Shown in pieces: positions 7,950-15,595 of a DNA stretch of 64,000 nucleotides. Within the stretch, counting starts at the first letter, position 1. Each line of letters opens with the position of its first letter. Origin of the DNA: Inquilinus ginsengisoli_B (lineage in GTDB: Bacteria > Pseudomonadota > Alphaproteobacteria > DSM-16000 > Inquilinaceae); assembly GCF_050434925.1 (NCBI RefSeq), contig NZ_JBNDJK010000001.1, positions 2,542,001-2,606,000 of the forward strand, written 5' to 3'. The notes beneath the pieces are model-generated. The model was not told where the DNA came from, did no database searches, and saw nothing but the letters and a program-made list of their open reading frames with translations. Made by a program: the position numbers and the translations under genes.

Positions 7950-8575
7950 CCGGTTTCGCGCCCGAGGCGCCGCTGGTGCTGGTGCTGGACGACGAGGCGC
8001 CGGTCCGCACCGCGCTCGACAGCCTGCTGCGCTCGGTCGGCTTCCGCGTCGCCTGCTTCGCCGCGCCGGAGGAGCTGCTGCACGGCGACCAGCTGGCGTC
8101 GGCGAGCTGCCTGGTGCTCGACATCCGGCTGCAGATGGCCAGCGGCCTCGATCTCCAGGCGCAGCTGGCCGAGGCCGGGCTCGGCATTCCGATCGTGGTC
8201 ATGACCGGTCATGGCGACATCCCGATGAGCGTGCGGGCGATGAAGGCCGGCGCGGTCGACTTCCTGACAAAGCCGTTCCGGGACCAGGACATGCTCGACG
8301 CCGTCGGTGCCGCGATCGAGCGCGACCGTGAGCGGCGCGCGGCGGAGCAGCGCGTGGCCGAGGTCGCGGGGCGCTACGGCACCCTGACGCCGCGCGAGCG
8401 GCAGATCATGGCCCTGGTCGCCACCGGGCTGATGAACAAGGAGATCGCGGGGCAGCTCGGCCTCAGCGAGATCACGGTCAAGATCCACCGCGGCCAGGTG
8501 ATGCGGAAAATGGCGGTGCGGTCGGTCGCCGACCTGGTCCGCATCGCCGACACGCTGGATGGCCGGCCCGGCTAG
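7946..8575 (+). CDS. FixJ/LuxR-type response regulator
   Basis: A 209-residue transcriptional regulator paired with the upstream kinase. The receiver domain (about 10-125) has the acidic pocket Asp-15/Asp-16, phospho-acceptor Asp-59 in LVLDIRL, the Thr of VVMTGHGD and the Lys of FLTKPF. The MTGHGDIPMSVRAMKAGAVDFLTKPF block is typical of the FixJ/TtrR/NodW group. A LuxR-type helix-turn-helix follows at about 143-205 (LTPRERQIMALVATGLMNKE then IAGQLGLSEITVKIHR). The ATG overlaps the kinase stop in ATGA. No target promoter can be assigned from the sequence. Confidence 0.92.
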   Translation: MTGFAPEAPLVLVLDDEAPVRTALDSLLRSVGFRVACFAAPEELLHGDQLASASCLVLDIRLQMASGLDLQAQLAEAGLGIPIVVMTGHGDIPMSVRAMKAGAVDFLTKPFRDQDMLDAVGAAIERDRERRAAEQRVAEVAGRYGTLTPRERQIMALVATGLMNKEIAGQLGLSEITVKIHRGQVMRKMAVRSVADLVRIADTLDGRPG

Positions 8576-8629
8576 ATCGGGACGCGTTCGACCGGAGTGG
8601 CGCTGGCGGGATCGAACCGCATCTCACTA

Positions 8630-8684
8630 TTAACACAATGTGCAATTGTATTATCTATCGACTACGTTCATGCTATGTTCCATG
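8630..8684 (+). promoter_or_regulatory. Conserved upstream region of unknown paralog A
   Basis: The 52 bases before the ATG at 8682 match the region before the second paralog (minus strand, 26979-26928) at the same spacing. Both begin TTAACRCAATG and both end TTCATGCTAYGTTCCATG. The first block contains a small dyad (ACAAT at 8635-8639, ATTGT at 8645-8649). The second could be a -10-like region (TATGTT at 8674-8679), an alternative start (ATG at 8670), or both. It is read as a shared promoter or operator. Confidence 0.5.
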
Positions 8685-9341
8685 GACAAGGCGCAGACCG
8701 ATCGGATGTCGGAAGCCCCGGCCACTCCCCAGGAGGAGCGGGCGGCGCGGCATCTGCGCATGCTCGCCCGGGCGGCCGAGATCCAGATGGAGATCATGGA
8801 GGCGACCCGCACCGAGGCGGTGGAGGCGCCGCAGCCCGGCGCCGACTATTGCAAGCGGATCGCCGCGGTCGCCAAGTCGCTGCGGCAGACCCTGCTGCTG
8901 GAGGACAAGTTCGCCAATCATCGCGACGAGCGGCGCAAGGCCGCGGCGAAGCGCGAATCGGCCCAGGAGGATTGGCACGACCTTCGGGTGAAGCTGGCGA
9001 TGCTGGCTGCCGCCTACGAGGTGTCCGAGGACGATGAGGAGGTCGACCGCCGCGTCGCCGAAGTGTGCGAGCGGGTCGAGCGGGTTCAGGTGGCGGAGCT
9101 GATCGCTGCCAGCCGGCCGGAGGTCGCGGTGGCGGCGCTGTGCCGGCGCTGGGGCTTCCCGCCGGAGGTGGAGCGCTGGCTGGAGATGGCCGACGAGGCC
9201 ATGGAGCATTACGGCTTCATACCGCCGGAGGACGGCGAGGACGATGATCGGGAAGATCCGCCCGAGCCCCGCCCAGCCGGCGCCGGCCGCCGCAAGCCCC
9301 GGCCCCGGATACGGGCTGACCGCCACCGAACTCACCCGCTT
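8682..9341 (+). CDS. Unknown protein, paralog A; 3' end unresolved
   Basis: A soluble, charged, helical protein I cannot assign to a named family. It starts MDKAQTDRMSEAPATPQEER and contains segments RHLRMLARAAEIQMEIME, KRIAAVAKSLRQTLLLEDKF and AVAALCRRWGFPPEVERWLE that are recognisably related to the gene at 26070-26927. Acidic runs (EDDEE, EDGEDDDRED) precede a Pro/Arg-rich tail. The frame has no stop here: it stays open through inverted-repeat elements and antisense to the oxidoreductase gene until 12113. The natural 3' end was therefore probably lost or frameshifted, and 9341 marks only where protein-like sequence fades. Starts at 8670 or 8706 are alternatives. Confidence 0.5.
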
Positions 9342-9374
9342 CACCAACCTCCAGCACTCGCGAACGCATCCTTC

Positions 9375-9432
9375 CACGCTCCCCTTCTCCTTGCGGGAGG
9401 GGGTTGGGGGAGGGGTCTGCGCGCGTCCGCGC
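9375..9432. repeat. GC-rich interspersed element, short form
   Basis: The stretch with TTGCGGGAGGGGG, GGGGGAGGGG and CTGCGCGCGTCCGCGCGC (about 9390-9432) recurs in longer form at 57239-57284. It contains a perfect small dyad around GCGCGCGTCCGCGCGC. It is intergenic-element sequence that has been read into by paralog A. I see no coding function. Confidence 0.6.
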
Positions 9433-9453
9433 GCCTGCTGCCCATAAAGCCCT

Positions 9454-9533
9454 CGTCATCCCCGCGAAAGCGGGATCTCGTCACGCCTGGACCGGGAAGA
9501 GATTCCCGCGTTCGCGGGAATGACGGCAAAGGG
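9454..9533. repeat. Paired inverted-repeat (REP/NEMIS-like) element
   Basis: The left arm CGTCATCCCCGCGAAAGCGG and the right arm, read in reverse complement, CCGTCATTCCCGCGAACGCG form two hairpins facing each other about 25 bases apart. The motif GTCATTCCCGCG...CGCGGGAAT is a widespread proteobacterial intergenic repeat. It lies between paralog A and the 3' end of the oxidoreductase gene and could end or stabilise that transcript. Confidence 0.7.
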
Positions 9534-9614
9534 ATGGATTGCCGTTCTGAAAAGGTCCCAGCACGCGGGAGAGGCAGCGCGAAACCGGTCGCAGCAATCG
9601 GCTGCCAGCCCGCT

Positions 9615-11909
9615 CTACCCGGCGCGGCGGATGACCACCGGGATCGACTTGTAGGTCGGCGTGCCGCTGCGCTCGTCATAGGAGTCGAGCGCGACCAGGC
9701 CGTTGGCCTCCGGATAGTAGGCCGCCGCCGAGCCGCGGGCGATGTCATAGGCCACGGCGGTGACGCCGCGCAGCACCCGCGGCGGGTCGCCCGGGTCGTT
9801 GGCCACCGCCTCGACATCGACCCGATCGCCATGGCCGAGGCCCAGCGCCGCCAGGTCGTCCCCGTTCAGGAACACGACGTCGCGCCGCCCGGTGATGCCG
9901 CGGTAGCGGTCGTTCAGGCCGTAGATCGTGGTGTTGTATTGGTCGTGGCTGCGGATGGTGGTCAGGCGCAGCGCATCGGCCCGGGCCACGCGCGGATCCT
10001 CCTCGACCCCGTCACAGACCAGGAAGTTGGCCTTGCCCGACGGCGTCCGCCATTCGCGCTGCGACGCCGGCACGTTCAGCCGGAACCCGCCGGGCTCGGC
10101 GACGCGGGCGTTGAAGTCGAAGAAGTCCGGGAACACTGCCTCGATCTTGTCGCGGATGCGGGCGTAATCGGCGACCAGCCAGGCCCAGTCGACCTTCGTG
10201 TCCGGCAGCGTCGCCAGAGCCAGCCCGGCGATGATCGCCGGCTCCGACCGCAGCTGGTCCGAGGCCGGGGGCAGGGCGCCGCGCGAGGCGTGCACCATCG
10301 ACATCGAATCCTCGACCGTCACCGACTGGACGCCGGCCTCCTGCTGGTCGCGCTCGGTCCGGCCCAGGCAGGGCAGGATGATCGACTCCTGCGCCAGCAG
10401 CAGGTGCGACCGGTTCAGCTTGGTGGCGATGTGCACCGCCAGGTCCAGCTTGCGCATGCCGGCGAACACCGCCTCGGGGTCGGACATGGCGACGGCGAGG
10501 TTGCCGCCGAGGCAGATGATCGCCTTGGACCGGCCGTCGATGATCGCCTGCACCGATTCCACCGCGCTGTGGCCCTTCTCGCGCGGCGGATCGAAGCCGA
10601 ACACCCGCTCGATCGCATCGAGGAACGGCTTGGACGGGATCTCGGTGATGCCGACGGTGCGGTCGCCCTGCACGTTGGAATGGCCGCGCAGCGGGCAGAT
10701 GCCGGCGCCCGGCCGGCCGATATTGCCGCGCAGCAGCATCAAGTTGGCCAACTGCTGCACGTTCGAGGTGCCGTGGCGGTGCTGGGTCAGGCCCATGCCG
10801 TAGCAGACGATGACGTTCTTCGCCTTGGCATAGACCGAAGCGGCGGATTCGATGGTGTCGCGCGGCAGGCCGGACTGGGCCTCGATCACCTCCCAGGACA
10901 CCGTCTCCAGATCCGCGGCCAGCGCCTCGAAGCCGGCGGTGTGCTCGGCGATGAAGGCCCGGTCCAGCAGCCCCGGACCGCCGGCGGCGAGGTCCGCGGC
11001 GTCGGCGGCCAGCAGTGCCTTCATCATGCCCTTCAGCACGGCGACGTCGCCGCCGACCTTGACCTGGTGATAGGCCGAGGCGATCGGGGTCGATCCGAGG
11101 GTCAGCATCTCCAGCGGGTTCTGCGGCGCGGCGAAGCGCTCAAGCCCGCGCTCGCGCAGCGGGTTGAACACCACGATCGGCACGCCGCGCTTCGCCGCCT
11201 CGCGCAGCGTCGTCAGCATGCGCGGATGGTTGGTGCCCGGGTTGTGGCCGATGCAGAAGATGGCGTCGCAGAGGTCGAAATCCTCCAGCGTCACCGTGCC
11301 CTTGCCGACGCCGATCGACACCGGCAGCCCGACGCTCGTCGCCTCATGGCACATGTTCGAGCAGTCGGGGAAATTGTTGGTGCCGTATTCCCGGACGAAC
11401 AGCTGGTACAGGAACGCAGCCTCGTTCGAGGTCCGGCCCGAGGTGTAGAACTCGACGGTGTTCGGGTCGGCATAGCTGCGCAGCCGTTCGCCGATCCGCC
11501 GGAACGCCTCGTCCCAGCTGACCGGCAGGTAGCGGTCGGTGGCCCGGTCATAGGCCATCGGATGGGTCAGCCGGCCCTGGTCCTCCAGCGCATGGTCGGA
11601 CCAGCCCCACAGCTCGGCCACCGTGTGCTCGGCGAAGAATTCCGGCGTGGTCCGCCTGCTGGTGGTCTCCCACGACACCGCCTTGGCGCCGTTCTCGCAG
11701 AACTCGAAGGACGAGGTGTGCTTCGGGTCGGGCCAGGCGCAGCCGGGGCAGTCGAAGCCCGAGGGCTGGTTCATCCGTCTCAGGCCGCGGATGTCCTCGG
11801 CGATCGCCATCTGGTCCTTGATCGCCCGGGCCACCGCGCCGAGGGCACCCCAGCCGCCGGCCGGCCCGGCATAGGGCTTCACGCCGGGAACGTCGTTGTC
11901 TTGCGCCAT
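9615..11909 (-). CDS. FdhF/YdeP-family molybdopterin oxidoreductase
   Basis: A 764-residue molybdenum bis-MGD enzyme of the formate-dehydrogenase-alpha-like YdeP group. The N-terminal CPGCAWPD (Cys-54, Cys-57) is characteristic of the group. Cys-187 in SNMCHEATSVGL sits where FdhF has selenocysteine and is the likely Mo ligand. Cofactor-binding segments follow: IGHNPGTNHPRM, GMGLTQHRHGTSNVQQLANL, LRGHSNVQGDRT and, in the C-terminal domain, TIRSHDQYNTTIYGLNDRYR. No signal peptide, so cytoplasmic. The ATG at 11909 has an AGGAG site. It is the last gene after oxalate decarboxylase and a formate/nitrite channel, which suggests formate as a substrate, but YdeP proteins are biochemically poorly defined. 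Confidence 0.88.
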   Translation of the reverse strand: MAQDNDVPGVKPYAGPAGGWGALGAVARAIKDQMAIAEDIRGLRRMNQPSGFDCPGCAWPDPKHTSSFEFCENGAKAVSWETTSRRTTPEFFAEHTVAELWGWSDHALEDQGRLTHPMAYDRATDRYLPVSWDEAFRRIGERLRSYADPNTVEFYTSGRTSNEAAFLYQLFVREYGTNNFPDCSNMCHEATSVGLPVSIGVGKGTVTLEDFDLCDAIFCIGHNPGTNHPRMLTTLREAAKRGVPIVVFNPLRERGLERFAAPQNPLEMLTLGSTPIASAYHQVKVGGDVAVLKGMMKALLAADAADLAAGGPGLLDRAFIAEHTAGFEALAADLETVSWEVIEAQSGLPRDTIESAASVYAKAKNVIVCYGMGLTQHRHGTSNVQQLANLMLLRGNIGRPGAGICPLRGHSNVQGDRTVGITEIPSKPFLDAIERVFGFDPPREKGHSAVESVQAIIDGRSKAIICLGGNLAVAMSDPEAVFAGMRKLDLAVHIATKLNRSHLLLAQESIILPCLGRTERDQQEAGVQSVTVEDSMSMVHASRGALPPASDQLRSEPAIIAGLALATLPDTKVDWAWLVADYARIRDKIEAVFPDFFDFNARVAEPGGFRLNVPASQREWRTPSGKANFLVCDGVEEDPRVARADALRLTTIRSHDQYNTTIYGLNDRYRGITGRRDVVFLNGDDLAALGLGHGDRVDVEAVANDPGDPPRVLRGVTAVAYDIARGSAAAYYPEANGLVALDSYDERSGTPTYKSIPVVIRRAG

Positions 11910-11937
11910 CGGGGTGCTCCTCGGAAGCTGGCCGGTA

Positions 11938-12768
11938 CTATACACGCGGCAGGGCGCTGGAGGGACGAGCCGCCGGGGCGGGCACGGCGGTTTCGTCCTG
12001 CCGGTCGGCGCCACGCTCCTGCAGCCAGTAGCCCAGCCCGACCATCAGCCCGCCGCCGACCAGGTTGCCCAGCGTCACCCAGACCAGGTTGTGCACGGCG
12101 CCTTCGAGGGTGATCGTCTCCGGATGCTCGCCCAGCAGGGCCAGGGCGAAGACGAACATGTTGGCGACCGAATGCTCGAAGCCGCAGGCGACGAAGATCG
12201 CGATCGGCCAGAAGATCAGCGCGATCTTGGCGGCGTCGTTCTCGGTGCGGCCGCACATCCAGATCGCCAGGCAGACCAGCCAGTTGCACAGCAGGCCGCG
12301 GGCGAACAGCTCATAGCCGGGCGCCGCGATCTTGGCGGCGACGACGGCGAAGAACTCGCTGCTGCCGTCGGTCAGCAGCACGCCCCCGCCGGCCATGTGC
12401 AGCAGCGCCGCCAGCACCACCGCGCCGATCAGGTTGCCGGCCCAGCAGGCGACCCAGACCCGCAGCATGTCGGCCCAGCTGCTGTCGCCGCGCAGCACGG
12501 CGAAGGGCATGTACATCGCGGTGCCGGTGAACAGCTCCGACCCGGCGAAGACCACGATGGTCAGCGCCGAGGCGAAGACCGCGCCCATCACCAGATGCGC
12601 CCAGGACGGGTCGGCATGGGCGCCGACGGTGAACATGAAGATGTCGCCGAAGCCGATATAGGCGCCGGCCAGGGCCGATCCGATCAGGAAGGCCAGCAGA
12701 TGGGCCTTGACCATCCCGGCCTTGTGCGCCCCGGACTCGGCATATTTGGCAATCGTGTCGCGATACAT
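11938..12768 (-). CDS. Formate/nitrite transporter (FNT) family channel, NirC-like
   Basis: A 276-residue inner-membrane channel of the pentameric FNT family with six hydrophobic segments. Family signatures are AGAYIGFGDIFMFTVG, FAGSELFTGTAM, LLCNWLVCLAIWMCGRTEN, FVACGFEHSVANMFVFAL and the His-containing AVHNLVWVTLGN. The overall pattern is closest to NirC (nitrite), but FNT channels pass several small monovalent anions including formate. The neighbours (oxalate decarboxylase upstream, FdhF-like enzyme 28 bases downstream) argue for formate import from the periplasm. A charged, Pro-rich C-terminal tail is not conserved in the family. Confidence 0.9.
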   Translation of the reverse strand: MYRDTIAKYAESGAHKAGMVKAHLLAFLIGSALAGAYIGFGDIFMFTVGAHADPSWAHLVMGAVFASALTIVVFAGSELFTGTAMYMPFAVLRGDSSWADMLRVWVACWAGNLIGAVVLAALLHMAGGGVLLTDGSSEFFAVVAAKIAAPGYELFARGLLCNWLVCLAIWMCGRTENDAAKIALIFWPIAIFVACGFEHSVANMFVFALALLGEHPETITLEGAVHNLVWVTLGNLVGGGLMVGLGYWLQERGADRQDETAVPAPAARPSSALPRV

Positions 12769-12815
12769 CGCCAGCCTTCTTCTTCACGGCGTCGAAGATG
12801 ATTCACCCATCCCTC

Positions 12816-12848
12816 GCCGGGCCCCCGCATCTGGCGCAGGGGCCCGGC
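12816..12848 (-). terminator. Strong hairpin between oxalate decarboxylase and channel genes
   Basis: A 10-bp stem GCCGGGCCCC / GGGGCCCGGC with a loop of about 13 bases lies in the 94-base gap between the two genes. No T-run follows on the minus strand, so it is probably not a full intrinsic terminator. An intra-operon attenuator or mRNA-stabilising hairpin that keeps the cupin message more abundant is more likely. Confidence 0.45.
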
Positions 12849-12862
12849 GGCGAGGCCGCCGG

Positions 12863-14086
12863 CTAGCCGGCGACGACCGGGGACTTGTCCTTGCGCAGCG
12901 CGTCCATCACCGTCTTGTCGAGGTTGAGATGGCCCTGCACCAGCTCCGGCGGGGTCAGCGCCAGCCACTGGTTCAGCGACACATCGGCGTAGTAGCTGCT
13001 CTTGAACATCTCGAGGAAACGCAGCGTCGTACTGCCGGTGTTCTCGATGTAATGGCCCATGGCGAAGGGCACGTAGCCGACATCGCCTGCCGTGAAGTCG
13101 ATGGTACGGGCTGCACCGACGGCGCCGAACACGCCCATCCGGGCCTGGCCTTCGATGTAGTACTGCCACTCATCGGCGTTCGGGTGCCAGTGCAGCTCGC
13201 GCATCCCGCCCGGCTCGATCTCCACCAGCGCCGCGGCGATGGTCTTCGATGCCGGGAAGTTCGAGGAGTCGGTGATGCGGACGGTGCCGCCCTTGGTCTT
13301 GATCGGGTCCTGCGCCAGCATCCGGTGGCTGAAGACCTGCGGCACCGGCTTCGCGCCGGCGATCTTGTCGCCCGCCAGCGGGCCCGGCACCGGCAGGTTG
13401 AAGATGTAGCGCTGCCGCGGATCCGGGGTGTTGCCGAAATATTTCGGGTCGACACCGAAGTTCTTGCCCAGCACGTCGGTCGGCACATGCTTGAACCAGT
13501 CGCTCAGCAGGAAGGTGCCGTCCTCGTCGAATTCGCCGTCGTCGAAGACCAGCAGGAATTCGCAGCCGTCCTTGCCCAGGCCCTGGATCGAATGCGGGAT
13601 GCCGGAGGGGAAGTACCAGAGGTCGCCGACGCCGACATCGTCGACGAAGTTGTTGCCCGCGGCGTCGACGGCGGAGATCCGCGCCTCGCCATACAGCATG
13701 TAGGCCCATTCCGCCTGCTTGTGCCAATGCAGCTCGCGCGTGCCGCCGGCGTTCAGGCGCATGTTCACGCCCGCGATGTTCTTGGAGACGCTGAGCTCGC
13801 GGATCGTGACCTGGCGGGTCCAGCCGCCCTCCTCCTGGCGCACATGCGCGTCGGAGAACGAATAGCGCAGGTTCTGGAACGTGCCGCTGTCGGTCCGCGG
13901 CGGGTTCAGGAAGCTCGGATTCTCTCCGTCGCGCAGCAGGTCGCGCGGGCCGGGATCGGTGCCGCCGCGGCCGGGGGTCATCGGCTGCGGCACCGCCGCG
14001 GTCTCGGCATTCGCGCCGGTGGCGGCGACGGCGAGGCCGCCTGCGGCCATGGTGCCGAGGGCGGCTCGGCGGGTGAACAGGGTCAT
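12863..14086 (-). CDS. oxdC: Tat-exported bicupin oxalate decarboxylase
   Basis: A 407-residue Mn-dependent bicupin converting oxalate to formate and CO2. Residues 4-9 (FTRRAALG) and a hydrophobic stretch ending ATGANA form a Tat signal, placing the enzyme in the periplasm. N-terminal cupin ligands are His-120, His-122, Glu-126 and His-165. C-terminal ligands are His-299, His-301, Glu-306 and His-345. The active-site lid reads D-E-D-G (187-190) in place of the SENS of Bacillus subtilis OxdC, but the catalytic Glu (Glu-188, equivalent to Glu-162) is kept, favouring decarboxylase over oxidase activity. GGAGGAAC precedes the ATG. It is the promoter-proximal gene of the module with the FNT channel and the FdhF-like enzyme. 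Confidence 0.9.
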   Translation of the reverse strand: MTLFTRRAALGTMAAGGLAVAATGANAETAAVPQPMTPGRGGTDPGPRDLLRDGENPSFLNPPRTDSGTFQNLRYSFSDAHVRQEEGGWTRQVTIRELSVSKNIAGVNMRLNAGGTRELHWHKQAEWAYMLYGEARISAVDAAGNNFVDDVGVGDLWYFPSGIPHSIQGLGKDGCEFLLVFDDGEFDEDGTFLLSDWFKHVPTDVLGKNFGVDPKYFGNTPDPRQRYIFNLPVPGPLAGDKIAGAKPVPQVFSHRMLAQDPIKTKGGTVRITDSSNFPASKTIAAALVEIEPGGMRELHWHPNADEWQYYIEGQARMGVFGAVGAARTIDFTAGDVGYVPFAMGHYIENTGSTTLRFLEMFKSSYYADVSLNQWLALTPPELVQGHLNLDKTVMDALRKDKSPVVAG

Positions 14087-14626
14087 ATGTTCCTCCAGTC
14101 CTTCGTGGTCCCGGCTTTTCAGGAGCCGGACCGCACGCCGCGAACGCTGGGCGGCGCGGCGGCGTCATGGGATCCACGCGTCGATCGTCTTCCCGGGAGG
14201 CGGGGAGGGGGAGGTCGGGGCGGTCGATCGCCGGGGCCTCGCCCGCGCCTTCGGCCCAAGCCGATTGGCACGTTGGTTTGAAGGTCGGAACCGGCGGGCC
14301 GGGCGGCAGGTTTCGCTTGCAACCCGGGAAAGAAGCCGCCCCGGCCATCGCCGGTCCGACCGTCGATGTCCCGCAAGAAAACGCCCTTTGCCGGACCGGC
14401 ACCATCATATTGGCGGTTGGCTTCGTAACCGGGAGCGGTGCCATGGCCCATACCTAGGTATAGGGCTGCCGGTCAGGCCATCAGGCCGTCCACGGGCGTT
14501 GAGCATCGGCCGGACTGCCGCCTACAGTGGGGCAGGGGCAGAGGGGCACCGCGGCACGCCCGAAGTTGTCCGCAGCCATCCGGCCGGCCGCAGGCGCCTG
14601 GCCGATGTGATCGCAGGAGAGAGACC
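14087..14626. other. Intergenic region between divergent oxdC and aldo/keto reductase genes
   Basis: About 540 bases without a convincing gene. Short open frames exist on both strands but have no ribosome-binding sites or protein-like composition. A perfect 12-bp palindrome ATACCTAGGTAT (14450-14461) includes the rare CTAG tetranucleotide and is a candidate operator for either divergent gene. No repeat element was seen. Confidence 0.45.
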
Positions 14627-15580
14627 GTGGAACTGCGCAATCTGGGCCGGTCCGGCATCCGGGTCGGGCCACTGGCCCTCGGCGGCAACGTGTTCGGCTG
14701 GACCGCTGACGAGGCCGCATCCTTCCGGGTGCTCGACGCCTTCGTCGACGCCGGGCTGAACCTGATCGACACCGCCGACGCCTATTCCACCTGGGCGCCC
14801 GGCAACAAGGGCGGCGAGTCGGAGACCATCATCGGCAAATGGCTGAAGCGCAGCGGCAAGCGCGACCGGGTGGTGGTCGCCACCAAGGTCGGCTGGGAGA
14901 TGCCGGGCCGGCCGCAGCGCAAGGACCTTTCGGCCGCCTGGATCTGCGAGGAGGTCGAGAACTCGCTGCGCCGGCTGCAGGTCGACGTCATCGACCTGTA
15001 CCAGTCGCATCACGACGACCTGGAGACTCCGCAGGAGGAGACGCTGGCGGCCCATGCCGAGCTGATCAAGGCCGGCAAGGTGCGCGCGATCGGCGCCTCG
15101 AACTTCTCCGTCGACCGGCTCGCCTCGGCCTTGAAGATCAGCGCCGAAAAGGGCCTGCCGCGCTACGAGACGATGCAGCCGCACTACAACCTTTATGAGC
15201 GGTCGCATTACGAAGGGCCGCTTGAGGACCTGTGCCGGCGCGAGGATATCGGGGTCATCACCTACTTCTCGCTGGCCAGCGGCTTCCTCAGCGGCAAGTA
15301 CCGCAGCGAGGCCGACCTGTCGAAGAGCGCCCGCGGCGGCGGCATGAAGGACCGGCTGAACCCGCGTGGCCTGCGCATCCTCGACGCGCTCGACCAGGTG
15401 GCCGAGGCGCATGGCGTCCGCCCGGCCACGGTGGCTCTGGCCTGGCTGATCGCCCGCCCCGGCATCACCGCCCCGATCGCCAGCGCGACCAGCCCGGAGC
15501 AGCTGGAAGACCAGATCGCCGCGACCCGGCTGATCCTGGCCGCCGACGAGATCCGGCTGCTGGACGAGGCGGGGAGGTAG
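14627..15580 (+). CDS. Aldo/keto reductase
   Basis: A 317-residue NADPH-dependent oxidoreductase with a TIM-barrel fold. The catalytic tetrad is Asp-48, Tyr-53 (LIDTADAYSTW), Lys-87 (VATKVGWEM) and His-128 (LYQSHHDD). The C-terminal NADPH-binding segment ITAPIASATSPEQLEDQIAA is present. The sequence resembles the YajO/Tas-like group (NKGGESETIIGKWL, GASNFSVDRLASAL). The GTG start at 14627 is chosen because AGGAGAG lies 7 bases upstream and the protein begins with the family-typical ELRNLGRSGIRVGPLALGG. The substrate is unknown. Its stop lies 15 bases from the convergent NrtR-like gene. Confidence 0.92.
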   Translation: MELRNLGRSGIRVGPLALGGNVFGWTADEAASFRVLDAFVDAGLNLIDTADAYSTWAPGNKGGESETIIGKWLKRSGKRDRVVVATKVGWEMPGRPQRKDLSAAWICEEVENSLRRLQVDVIDLYQSHHDDLETPQEETLAAHAELIKAGKVRAIGASNFSVDRLASALKISAEKGLPRYETMQPHYNLYERSHYEGPLEDLCRREDIGVITYFSLASGFLSGKYRSEADLSKSARGGGMKDRLNPRGLRILDALDQVAEAHGVRPATVALAWLIARPGITAPIASATSPEQLEDQIAATRLILAADEIRLLDEAGR

Positions 15581-15595
15581 GGCTCTCGGCCGGGA

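Noticed and set aside
8597..8622. tRNA-like 3' end (GGTTCGATCCCGCCAGCGCC on the minus strand)
   Set aside because: The T-arm-like match is present, but no anticodon arm, D arm or matching acceptor strand follows on the minus strand. It may be a chance match or a decayed fragment; not called as a gene or attachment site.
11910..12014. Upstream extension of the FdhF/YdeP-like gene to 12014
   Set aside because: The added residues overlap the channel gene and are Pro/Arg-rich noise; the ATG at 11909 has an AGGAG site and starts the conserved N-terminus.
9342..12113. Extension of paralog A to a 1157-residue protein
   Set aside because: The extension is antisense to a well-supported molybdenum oxidoreductase and runs through intergenic repeats; it has no protein-like features.
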